Positions 5,933 to 14,491 of a stretch of DNA of 64,000 nt are shown here, piece by piece (position 1 is the stretch's first letter; each line of letters opens with the position of its first letter). The notes beneath the pieces were generated by a model. It searched no databases, was not told the DNA's origin, and saw only the letters and a list, made by a program, of their open reading frames with translations. Both the position numbers and the translations under genes were made by a program. Source of the DNA: Paludibacteraceae bacterium (GTDB lineage: Bacteria; Bacteroidota; Bacteroidia; Bacteroidales; Paludibacteraceae); NCBI GenBank assembly GCA_017478725.1, contig JAFVDD010000025.1, forward strand, positions 1 through 64,000. Reading direction: 5' to 3'.

Positions 5933-7687
5933 TTAGAATTTCATAACGTTGATTGTACCGTCGGTATTGCGCATGACAGCAATGCAGATACCTTGTTTGC
6001 TGAAGTTGACGCGCTCGTTGGCGTTCACATGACGTGAAAGCAACAACTGTCCCTCCATATTATACACGCGCAACAGACCCTGCCTGTCATTGTTGAGGCA
6101 GATAGCGCCATCGGTGTATGTCATGCCTGAGGCGGAGACATTCTCGATTGCCTCGACATCGGGTATCTCGTCGTAGTTGACTGTGACAAAGCAGTCCTCG
6201 TTGACAGCGAAACTATAGGGATTATCCACATGGTGGGTACCATTGACCACCCATGACACAAATTCCTCATGGTTGGACGCAAGGGTAACTGTTTCGCCCT
6301 TCCGATATACATAGGATCCCATACCCGGCTCGGTAACTGAGAAATAATCATCGTCCACATCCACCACGTATGCAGGGAACTCGTATGCGCCGGAGAACAC
6401 CAAACGGCTCTCACGCGGCGTGCCGGTCTGATCGGTAGGATGATTGCCGAGAAACTCCTCTGCCAAATCCATCGGCATCGCTTTGAGTTGCTGCCAAAGA
6501 GCCGAGTCGATAGCAGCCTGAGCAGGCACACAAACGCCGTCAGCATTGGGTGCGGAAGTCAGCAGCGGCAGTTCGAGCCATTTGCGGTAGGTCACATCAT
6601 TGGAATTGACAGGATCGGTCTCTGCATCGTTGTGTTTGAGGCGATAGATGAGGTTGTAGCCGTTGGAAACCACGTATTTGCCTCCGCCGGCATTGAGGTC
6701 ACCGCAAAGAGCGTACGGCTCGTCCGGATCCTCCGTGATATGCGTATTCCCGCCGAATATATTGCCTGCAGCAGTAATGTTGTTGTTGGCTGCATAGACT
6801 GAATAAACAGTACCGGTATTCACTTCGTTGACGTTTCCTACGAAGGTGTTGAAGAACAAACGCACAGGCATGATACCTTTGCTGTCTTCGTGAATAATAA
6901 CGAGTCCGCTGCCGGTATTGGTGCTTTGGTCGCATTTGTTGCCCACGAACGTCGAGTTGCGGATATCCAGCACGGGGGCTTCGTTGTCGCGCAGCACCAC
7001 ATTGTCTTTGGTGCTCTTGACTGCAATCACCGCGCCGTTCTCGCCTGCATGGTTATCCTCAAACAGACAACGGTTGATATATACTGACGGAGCGTCCACG
7101 GCAATCGCGCCACCTTTGCGTTTGGTTTTGTTGCCACGGAACACACAATCGATGATCCACATCTTGCTCGAACTGGTCTCATTGCGGATAGCACCGGGCT
7201 GACGGTTGGAGTTATCCAGCATGTTCTCGTTGTTGAGGAATTGGCAACGGTCGAACGTAATGCGATACGAAAAGATATTCACCGCACCGCCTTGACCGGC
7301 TACCTCACTCTTGCCGTTCTCGAAAATGATGTTTTTGAACGTATTCTCCTGAAGCGACTCATTCTTGCTGGACGCATTGCCCAGAGTGACGATAGACGTC
7401 AGTTTCTGTCCGTCAAAATGAATAGGCTGTGCCAGATCAGAAGCATCTATCACAAGGCCGGTGTTGATGACGAGCGTGGTGTCGAACTTGATCGTTGCGC
7501 CGGAGAGACTGCTGTCGAAAGCGATGGTGTCACCGTCGTCGGCAGTGTTGACGTAATACTGCAGTGTGAAAGGAGCCGGATCAACGGCACGGCTACCCAC
7601 ATTGGCAGGATCAGTGACAGTCCATACCTTGGCTTGCAAGGAAAGACTCAGCAGCATAGTAGCTGCAAGGAGTAGTTGTTTTTTCAT
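5933..7687 (-). CDS. Secreted parallel beta-helix protein with Bacteroides-repeat and sorting domain
   Basis: A 584-residue protein with signal peptide MKKQLLLAATMLLSLSLQA. Residues 20-430 are repetitive strands such as TFKNIIFENGKSE, WIIDCVFRGNK and INRCLFEDNHAGENGA. These form a right-handed parallel beta-helix of the kind found in pectin-active enzymes and in Pmp-like surface proteins. Residues about 455-510 (YRKGETVTLASNHEEFVSWV) resemble the InlB B-repeat or Bacteroides repeat. The C-terminus (LLRVYNMEGQLLLSRHV) looks like a type IX sorting domain. No catalytic residue set could be placed, so it may be a lyase, a binder or an adhesin. It is the eighth gene of PUL1. Confidence 0.7.
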   Translation of the reverse strand: MKKQLLLAATMLLSLSLQAKVWTVTDPANVGSRAVDPAPFTLQYYVNTADDGDTIAFDSSLSGATIKFDTTLVINTGLVIDASDLAQPIHFDGQKLTSIVTLGNASSKNESLQENTFKNIIFENGKSEVAGQGGAVNIFSYRITFDRCQFLNNENMLDNSNRQPGAIRNETSSSKMWIIDCVFRGNKTKRKGGAIAVDAPSVYINRCLFEDNHAGENGAVIAVKSTKDNVVLRDNEAPVLDIRNSTFVGNKCDQSTNTGSGLVIIHEDSKGIMPVRLFFNTFVGNVNEVNTGTVYSVYAANNNITAAGNIFGGNTHITEDPDEPYALCGDLNAGGGKYVVSNGYNLIYRLKHNDAETDPVNSNDVTYRKWLELPLLTSAPNADGVCVPAQAAIDSALWQQLKAMPMDLAEEFLGNHPTDQTGTPRESRLVFSGAYEFPAYVVDVDDDYFSVTEPGMGSYVYRKGETVTLASNHEEFVSWVVNGTHHVDNPYSFAVNEDCFVTVNYDEIPDVEAIENVSASGMTYTDGAICLNNDRQGLLRVYNMEGQLLLSRHVNANERVNFSKQGICIAVMRNTDGTINVMKF

Positions 7688-7729
7688 AGGTCAAATGTTT
7701 TAAAAGTTAAACATGTTGGTAATACGTGT

Positions 7730-9868
7730 TTATTGTGTTATTTGTGCGTCATCGGTGAGTATGAGCGGGCGGCAATCGGGCTGCAGGGTTGTCCATTGCA
7801 CGTTGTCCAGCGTTATACCGCTTGCGTGGCGGATGTACAGCCCCGCGCAGTTGATACCGTTGTACATCAGGTTCTCTGGATATTTCTTATCCATTTCACC
7901 TATACGCCTGACAGTGACATCGCGTTTGGTAGCCCCTCCCGGCAACGTGATACGGATATTTTGCAGCAGGACGTTCTCTATTCTGCCCTGCTTGACCGAA
8001 GTGATCGCGGAAGGAGTGAGCCCTTCGGTGACAGCCTCCATACCGGAAATAGTAATATTCCTGATTTTCCCGACCGGCTGCGAGGGCCCTCCGTCGTAGA
8101 AATTGCGTCCGCGGTCAGCCAGACGGATGAAGACAGGCGACATGATTCCGCGCATGCGGATACGACTGACATGCACATCCTCAAGCGTGCCGCCGTCCGC
8201 TATCTCCAATGCAATGCCCGCCAAGGCACGGTGCGGACGAGGATACATCGTAGGGAAATCCGGACGCGTGAACACGCAGTCGGATATATGTATATCGCGG
8301 AAATCACCGTTGGTCTCTGTTCCGATCTTGACACTGTTGCAGTTGGCCGCGATACGGCACGAGCTGATGCGGATATCCTCGCAAACACCCTCGCTGTTGG
8401 TGGCTTTCATACAGATAGCATCGTCATCGGAGCGTATATCGCAATCGTAAATGCGCACGTGGCGGCAGCAGTCAATATCCAAACCATCGTTGTTGAAATT
8501 ATGATGGCTATCCACATGAATCCCCCGTACGGAGAGGTTCTCGCAGTTGAGGTATTGCTGCATCCATGCCGGTGAGTCAAGGAGGGTAATGTCATGTACG
8601 CGGATATTGCGGCAACTGACCATCCGGATGACATAGGGGCGGCGGCGTATGCTGAGCAATTCATCGTTTTTATCCGCGCGGAACGCCTCGTCGCCGCCTC
8701 TGCCGTCAATCGTTCCTTCGCCGGCGATAGACACATCGTGTTCGTTGGCCGCGTAGATCAGACACCGATTGGTGTAGCGGTTGGTGTGACTGACGTACGC
8801 CGGTGCTATCTCCGGATAGTCGGCCAAGTCGGTACTGCCGATTAGCCGGGCTCCTTTGACCAGATACAGTTGCACACCTGAGCGCAGCCTGACAGTGCCT
8901 GTCAGCCAGTCGCCCTCGGGTATGAGTACGCGGTACAGATGGCGTTCGGCAGCATCGTCGATAGCCTGCTGGATAGCCCCGGTACAGAGCGTCTTGCCGT
9001 CGCTGACGGCGCCGTAGTCGCGAATGTCAGCCGACGGATACAAGCCGAGCGAGCATAAGAAATCCTGTGTCTCCCTATCCGCAAGACGCTTATACTCATT
9101 GCTGAAACGTCCGTGTCCGCCACCCGGTACCGTAAAGAGTTTGTGCATAACACCATAGTGACGCAGAGTGTCGGCCAGCCATACCGATTCGCGATAGGGC
9201 ACCACTCTGTCACTGTCGCCATGGATAATGAGTGTGGGAGGCGTTTTCGCGCTGACATGCCAAAGCGGAGACATTTCACGGATGAATGCCGTATCCTGCA
9301 GACGATGCTTGCCGATCCATTTTTTAGGAGAAGACGAGAGCGGCAGATAATCCTGCACGTCGGCTACTCCGTATCTATCCACCACGGCAAAAACCTTGTC
9401 CGGCATCGTGTAGCCTCCCATGAGCGCGAGATGACCTCCGGCGGAGGCACCGGTAAGGATGATACGTGCCGTATCGATATTCAATTCCCGGGCATGACGG
9501 ATGACATAACGTATCATATCCTGCACATCCTCTACGGCGGCAGGTGCTATAGCTTGCGGGGTAAGCCGGTACTCCATATTAGCGACAGCCATGCCGCAAG
9601 CGAAATAGGGTTTCCAGCCGCCCTCCTGCTCTTTCTGGTTGTGGTCCCATCCTCCTCCGTGGATATTGATCACCAGCGGAGCCGGAGCGGTGGTTGCAGA
9701 CGGACAATAGAAATCGAAATAGCCCGTCCACGTGTCGGTTTGCTTGTAGGGTATGTCAAGCCGGCAGGTATAATCGTCCGGCACATGTACGCCGTACTGA
9801 TTAACAACCGCTTGCGCAGCCGTCAGCGGCGCGAGCAAAAGAAGGAATGTGTAGAATCTGAGTTGCAT
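7730..9868 (-). CDS. Two-domain enzyme: alpha/beta-hydrolase esterase fused to GH28 polygalacturonase-like domain
   Basis: About 712 residues from the ATG giving signal peptide MQLRFYTFLLLLAPLTAAQA. Longer starts run into the preceding gene. Residues 25-265 are an alpha/beta-hydrolase of the BD-FAE/acetyl-esterase type: oxyanion motif HGGGW near 73, nucleophile in GASAGG near 143, Asp in HGDSD, His in GGGHG. Residues from 278 on form a GH28 beta-helix: an entry motif IRDYGAVSDG, NNDGLDIDCC near 459, SDDDAICMK near 481 and NSVKIGTETNG. These supply the catalytic aspartates. The likely job is removing acetyl or other esters and cutting a pectic backbone in one polypeptide, in the periplasm or on the surface. 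It sits seven bases after the GH2 gene. Confidence 0.85.
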   Translation of the reverse strand: MQLRFYTFLLLLAPLTAAQAVVNQYGVHVPDDYTCRLDIPYKQTDTWTGYFDFYCPSATTAPAPLVINIHGGGWDHNQKEQEGGWKPYFACGMAVANMEYRLTPQAIAPAAVEDVQDMIRYVIRHARELNIDTARIILTGASAGGHLALMGGYTMPDKVFAVVDRYGVADVQDYLPLSSSPKKWIGKHRLQDTAFIREMSPLWHVSAKTPPTLIIHGDSDRVVPYRESVWLADTLRHYGVMHKLFTVPGGGHGRFSNEYKRLADRETQDFLCSLGLYPSADIRDYGAVSDGKTLCTGAIQQAIDDAAERHLYRVLIPEGDWLTGTVRLRSGVQLYLVKGARLIGSTDLADYPEIAPAYVSHTNRYTNRCLIYAANEHDVSIAGEGTIDGRGGDEAFRADKNDELLSIRRRPYVIRMVSCRNIRVHDITLLDSPAWMQQYLNCENLSVRGIHVDSHHNFNNDGLDIDCCRHVRIYDCDIRSDDDAICMKATNSEGVCEDIRISSCRIAANCNSVKIGTETNGDFRDIHISDCVFTRPDFPTMYPRPHRALAGIALEIADGGTLEDVHVSRIRMRGIMSPVFIRLADRGRNFYDGGPSQPVGKIRNITISGMEAVTEGLTPSAITSVKQGRIENVLLQNIRITLPGGATKRDVTVRRIGEMDKKYPENLMYNGINCAGLYIRHASGITLDNVQWTTLQPDCRPLILTDDAQITQ

Positions 9869-9875
9869 AACAGGA

Positions 9876-12764
9876 TCAATGGTCATATATTTTGAGGAAG
9901 GGTTTTTGCGGCGTGATAGCGGGCAAAGGGAGGAACAGCCTCCGGGCGGCGGTATTATCCGCCAGCGGAGTGACAAGGATTTGTCCTTGGGCATGTTTGG
10001 CCTGATGTGCTTTTTGCTGCACCATCATCCGGGACAACTTGGTGCCATAGGAAGAAAGGAGACGTGTGTCGGTGAGATACAACGCTCCGCCGATATTCTC
10101 CGCGCCGAGGTCAGATGTGGGAACGAGAGCCACGCCGTCGTTGGTGTCCGCACTATTGACCACAGCCGCTATCTGCACTTGCGCGCGGTTGCCTGTGAGG
10201 CGCATATCCTCCTTGTCTAGAAACCATATATCTGTTTCGTTGAGGGCGGATTTGTGCGGAGTGGACGAATAGGGTCCTTTGCCGAGCCAAGCGAACGTGT
10301 CGTAGCGCTCAGGCATACGGAGCGTCAGACCGAGTTCCAGGATAGTGCCGGAAGCGTGGCGGGAATGGATGTCATAGGCAATGCTGACTCCTCCTTCCAG
10401 GGACGGCTTCACGGTGATGAGTCCTTCGTAGTACTCCTCACCGTCCGTGTTCTGTCTGTGCCAGCGTGCATGAACGGTATATACCGCTTCGCTCCCTTCC
10501 CATTGCTGTCCGCATGACAGGATCTCCGGCGCGATGATATACGGCATCCAATAGGAATCCAGTTTGCGCCGCTGGATGAGATTGACGAGATTGATAGACG
10601 GTTTGCGCCCTACGCGAAGAAGGAGAGGCGAGCTCAGGAGCGTATCGCCCGTAGCGGACACGATGGTCAGCACGCCGTTTTGGAAGTAATGACGGCGACG
10701 CAGGTCAGACCCGGCTGAGCCCGTGGCCGTGATTTCTGACTTCTGACGGCTGATTTCTGACGGCTGAAGTCGTATGTTATGCTCATAGATAGTGTCACCT
10801 GCCGGAGAGGTAAAACAGAGATGAAGCAGCGGACAGGCCATGCCGGACAGCCGTTGGCTGATAGTGAGTGTCTCCTGCTGAGCCGGCAAAGCCCGCAGTC
10901 GCTTGATGCCGGACGCTACCGGTTCTCTGCCATCCGTGATACGCCAATGGCAGTGGAAATGTCTCAACGAAAGGAAATCATGACGGTTCTCCACGACAAA
11001 AGACAGTCGGGTTTTGCCTTTGCCGTCATGGTAAAGAAGGCTGTCCGTATCTACCCATATGGGGCTATAGAGTTTGCGCACTTGGAAATAATCCTCCTGA
11101 GGATAGCGGTTGGCAAACACGATGCCGTCCGTTCCTTTGTCGGTATAACTATCGTAATAAGTGGTCGAATCGAGCCACACTCCTTGCGGAATAGTATCCA
11201 GCCGGCATTCTTCTGCAGTCCGTGTCCGTCGGAGAGCCTGATCGGCCCATACCCATACCGAACCTCCGGCGATGCCGGCATGACGGCGGATCATCGCCTG
11301 CTGCGACTCCAGCGCATCAAACGCCAAACCGAGCGCATGCGCATATTCGGTGAGGATAATAGGTTTGCGGTGATAACCGGCCATCTCCTCTATCTTCTCC
11401 ACCGATTGGTAATGGAGCGCAAAAAGCGAGAGGGCCGACGTAGTCGAATCACGGAGAAAAGCATTGCTTACCTTGTATCCGGGTATGGTGCGCGGACGTG
11501 TGGGGTCGATATCACGCACGTGCTCGATGGTTTTCTCGACGATATAGGTATAGGGGTTCTCGTTCCCTACCGACCAAATGATAACTGACGGGTGGTTCTT
11601 GTTGAGCGAAACGGTAGCATCCGCCCGCTCGATGAGCCGCGGCAGATAGGCTGTGTCCGGCAAGTTGGAATCGCCATAACCGAACGGCACTTCGCACACC
11701 ACATACAGCCCCATCTCGTCGCACAAGCGGAAAAAGAGCGGCTGGAACGGATAGTGAGCCGTACGGATATAGTTGATATTCGCCTGCTTGACAAGGCGCA
11801 GATCTTCTCTAAGCACGTGCTCCGGAATAGCACGGCCGTACTCGGGGTGCAGTTCGTTCATACATACGCCCCGCAGCGTGAGCGGACGGTTGTTGAGCAG
11901 CAAGGTGTCTCCGGCTATGCGAATCTCACGTATGCCCACTTTCTCCACCCTGCGGTCCGTTGTTCCGTTGCCGTCCGTATATTCGATGGACAAGGTATAG
12001 AGATAGGGATCCTCAGCCGACCATAGACGGGGTTTGCGGATAGAGGCATGAAGGACCGTGTCGCCTTTGGCAACTACGTGTCCGCGGTGGTCACGAAGCC
12101 ATGTGCGGCACTGTCCGTCAGCCGGAAGCGGCGCATGGATGCGTGTGCGGCAATCTACCGTGGCACTGCCGTCGGAGTGCACCGTAGAGCGGAAAGTATA
12201 ATCGGCTATATGACGGTTCGGCCGCGTGAGGAGTGTCACATCGCGGAAGATTCCGGTCAGCGCCCAGCAGTCGTTGAGGTCGAAACGATAGGCATTGTCA
12301 CGGCTGCGCGTGCTTACGTCCATAGCGAGCGTATTATTACCGTCTTGAGCCAGAAAAGGCGTTATATCCCATTCCTTGCGGCAGAAAGCCGCAGCCCAGT
12401 AGCCTGCGTGATGGCCGTTGACGTACAAGTCATAGGCAAAAAGCACTCCGTCCGTACGCAGCACCAAGCGCTCGCCTTCTTTCATGGAGGGGGTAGCGAA
12501 ATGCGTGCGGTAGAGCCCGTGGCAAGCGCTGACCTCTCCGCCGTACTCCGGCTTCTTCTTGCCGGCAATCTCCCAGTTGCCCGGTACGGCGATATGATCC
12601 CACCGGCTGTCATCGTAGCCGGGGTGATAGAATACGGAAAGGCTGTCGGGCAGCGTCGGTGCGTCCACAAAGCAGAAACGCCATTCGCCGTTGAGCGATT
12701 GACCGGCAAAGCTTAATAATGCCCGGCTAAGAAACACTGTCAATATGTAAATCTTTTTTCTCAT
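9876..12764 (-). CDS. Glycoside hydrolase family 2, beta-galactosidase-like
   Basis: A 962-residue secreted enzyme starting MRKKIYILTVFLSRALLSFA. Domains in order: a GH2 sugar-binding domain (about 25-185), an Ig-like domain, a TIM barrel (about 290-570), further beta domains, and a Bgal_small-like C-terminal domain. The acid/base Glu lies in WSVGNEN near 400 and the nucleophile Glu in LTEYAHALG near 472. Family members are beta-galactosidases, beta-glucuronidases or related enzymes; in this PUL, removal of galactan side chains or terminal galactose from a pectic polymer is likely. A five-unit heptamer repeat inserts a low-complexity peptide (QPSEISRQKSEITATG) around residue 670, between domains. 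Confidence 0.9.
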   Translation of the reverse strand: MRKKIYILTVFLSRALLSFAGQSLNGEWRFCFVDAPTLPDSLSVFYHPGYDDSRWDHIAVPGNWEIAGKKKPEYGGEVSACHGLYRTHFATPSMKEGERLVLRTDGVLFAYDLYVNGHHAGYWAAAFCRKEWDITPFLAQDGNNTLAMDVSTRSRDNAYRFDLNDCWALTGIFRDVTLLTRPNRHIADYTFRSTVHSDGSATVDCRTRIHAPLPADGQCRTWLRDHRGHVVAKGDTVLHASIRKPRLWSAEDPYLYTLSIEYTDGNGTTDRRVEKVGIREIRIAGDTLLLNNRPLTLRGVCMNELHPEYGRAIPEHVLREDLRLVKQANINYIRTAHYPFQPLFFRLCDEMGLYVVCEVPFGYGDSNLPDTAYLPRLIERADATVSLNKNHPSVIIWSVGNENPYTYIVEKTIEHVRDIDPTRPRTIPGYKVSNAFLRDSTTSALSLFALHYQSVEKIEEMAGYHRKPIILTEYAHALGLAFDALESQQAMIRRHAGIAGGSVWVWADQALRRTRTAEECRLDTIPQGVWLDSTTYYDSYTDKGTDGIVFANRYPQEDYFQVRKLYSPIWVDTDSLLYHDGKGKTRLSFVVENRHDFLSLRHFHCHWRITDGREPVASGIKRLRALPAQQETLTISQRLSGMACPLLHLCFTSPAGDTIYEHNIRLQPSEISRQKSEITATGSAGSDLRRRHYFQNGVLTIVSATGDTLLSSPLLLRVGRKPSINLVNLIQRRKLDSYWMPYIIAPEILSCGQQWEGSEAVYTVHARWHRQNTDGEEYYEGLITVKPSLEGGVSIAYDIHSRHASGTILELGLTLRMPERYDTFAWLGKGPYSSTPHKSALNETDIWFLDKEDMRLTGNRAQVQIAAVVNSADTNDGVALVPTSDLGAENIGGALYLTDTRLLSSYGTKLSRMMVQQKAHQAKHAQGQILVTPLADNTAARRLFLPLPAITPQKPFLKIYDH
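10733..10767. repeat. Heptamer tandem repeat inside the GH2 gene
   Basis: Five units: TTTCTGA, CTTCTGA, CGGCTGA, TTTCTGA, CGGCTGA. On the coding strand they read as TCAGCCG and TCAGAAA words and encode SEISRQKSEI-type residues in frame. Confidence 0.85.
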
Positions 12765-12768
12765 AGTT

Positions 12769-14466
12769 TTATTCGTCGGTCTTTCGCCATCTCGGATCGC
12801 CGGCTGTAGTCCATGCTCCTTCTTCTCCGAACGTATAGTAGCCCTTGTCGCGATCAGGGAACAACCGGTCAGCCGAACAGGGGATAGATTCGAGCAACGT
12901 GGTGCCGGTAGAGATCAGTTTCTTGGACTCGGCCAGCATAAAAGTCCGGATGGGATTGGTGGCCACTCCTTGTACGAACTTGTCGCTCAGCAGGTCGGTG
13001 TGCATCTCGCCGAAAATACAATTGGTCAGTTCGACAGTGATATCCGTGGTAACGCCGGTGGCCTTGCAATCGAACACGTTCTTGACAGCCTCGGTGTTGG
13101 CGCCCCACCACTCGCCGGCTGAGACATGCTTGTATCCCATGCGGTCGAACGTGCAATTGGTGATGGTCATAGAGGGGTTGACATAACCGTCTATCGTTTC
13201 AAACACGCGTGCCTCGATGATGCCGCGAGCAAGATGATGGAACGTGGAATTGGTGATGGTATAGCGACGGCAATAGCCGTTTTTGTCGTTCTTGTTGGTG
13301 ATGCTGATGACCGACGGATAATTGTTGCGGTTGCGGCCCAGGTCAAAGCATACACAGTTATCTATCCGTATCTCCTCAAAACGCGCGCGGTACTTTTTGC
13401 CGGCACTGAGGTTCTCTACCAGTTCGACCACGCTGTTCGTATAGTTGCGCACAATACAATCCTCTATCAGCAGTGTGCCTACATTCACCTCCGGCGTCAA
13501 GCCCATGCTGCACGATACCAGTTTGCGGTTGGGTTCCTGGTCATGCTGCTCGGCACTGCCGCTCAGATGATAGCCGCTGAATTCGATGTGGCGCAACGTA
13601 CAGGCGCTGATGGTCAGCTCCGGTGCTTCCTGCTTGCCGCCCAGCAAGAGCGACTTGACATAAACCACCGGACGTTTCAGTCCGGGTTCGCCCATGAGCG
13701 TGAGAGGCTTGGGTATCACTATCTCCATCGAAGAGCAGTCATACACGCCTTGCTCCAACAGGATAGACGCACCCTCCGGAGCGGCATCGATAATAGAAGG
13801 CAGCGATGCAGACTCGTCTGGCCGGATACGTATCAGGTTGTCGGGCGGTACGGGCATGACGAACGAGGTGCGCCCGTGCGACGCTGTGCCTTGTCTCATC
13901 TCGGCGGTATAGTGCTTGCCCGGTTGCAGGTCCGTTATACGGATCCGCCGGGCCTTGAGCACATCGGAGGTCAGCGCTACCTCCGTGGCGGTCAGGTTGT
14001 CGTCGGTCAGGATGATACGGTCCGCCTTGACACTGCTGCGCCATGTGAGCAGAGCGGTCGTATAGGACAGCGAATCCGTGTTGACCGGATAGAATATCGA
14101 ATAGGCCGCAGCGGTCGAAGCATCGGCATAGAGGTACTTGCTGCACAGCGTCGAATCGGCTTTGGTAGCACGCAGACGCAGATAGTAGTGCCGGTTCTCT
14201 TCCAATCCGATAAACGTAACGCTCAACTTGTCGGCTGCCGTACGTACCACAGTGTCGATAGCGGCAAAATCTTGCGTCTGCGCCACATCTATCTGATAGC
14301 CCTCTGCGCCGATACTGGCTTTCCAGGAAGTCTGAAAACCGTCGTAATAGGTTGTGACCTTGAAATCAGTAGGCTTGAACAAACGCGGCTGCTCCGGCAC
14401 ACCCTGCTCCCGGCAGGCGGTCAGACAGCAGAGAAGAAAGACTGAATATACAAGAATCTTTTTCAT
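12769..14466 (-). CDS. PUL surface lipoprotein with Fn3-like modules and DUF4957/DUF5123-like beta-helix
   Basis: A 565-residue lipoprotein: signal MKKILVYSVFLLCCLTAC with lipobox LTAC and Cys18 as the lipid anchor. Residues 30-120 and 125-210 look like two fibronectin type III modules (YYDGFQTSWKASIGAEGYQI and PGKHYTAEM). From about 215 it becomes a pectate-lyase-like beta-helix (SLPSIIDAAPEGASILLEQGVY, LTLMGEPG, CTLRHIEFSGYHLSGS), matching the DUF4957/DUF5123 organisation common in pectin PULs. Such proteins sit on the outer surface beside SusC/SusD and bind glycan. It lies 25 bases after susD and four bases before the GH2 gene, in tight operon spacing. Catalysis is not evident. Confidence 0.8.
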   Translation of the reverse strand: MKKILVYSVFLLCCLTACREQGVPEQPRLFKPTDFKVTTYYDGFQTSWKASIGAEGYQIDVAQTQDFAAIDTVVRTAADKLSVTFIGLEENRHYYLRLRATKADSTLCSKYLYADASTAAAYSIFYPVNTDSLSYTTALLTWRSSVKADRIILTDDNLTATEVALTSDVLKARRIRITDLQPGKHYTAEMRQGTASHGRTSFVMPVPPDNLIRIRPDESASLPSIIDAAPEGASILLEQGVYDCSSMEIVIPKPLTLMGEPGLKRPVVYVKSLLLGGKQEAPELTISACTLRHIEFSGYHLSGSAEQHDQEPNRKLVSCSMGLTPEVNVGTLLIEDCIVRNYTNSVVELVENLSAGKKYRARFEEIRIDNCVCFDLGRNRNNYPSVISITNKNDKNGYCRRYTITNSTFHHLARGIIEARVFETIDGYVNPSMTITNCTFDRMGYKHVSAGEWWGANTEAVKNVFDCKATGVTTDITVELTNCIFGEMHTDLLSDKFVQGVATNPIRTFMLAESKKLISTGTTLLESIPCSADRLFPDRDKGYYTFGEEGAWTTAGDPRWRKTDE

Positions 14467-14491
14467 ATTAGCGTAGTTGATTGAGGTTGGT

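Noticed and set aside
13126-14445. 439-residue plus-strand frame opposite the PUL1 lipoprotein
   Set aside because: Antisense shadow; composition unlike a real protein.
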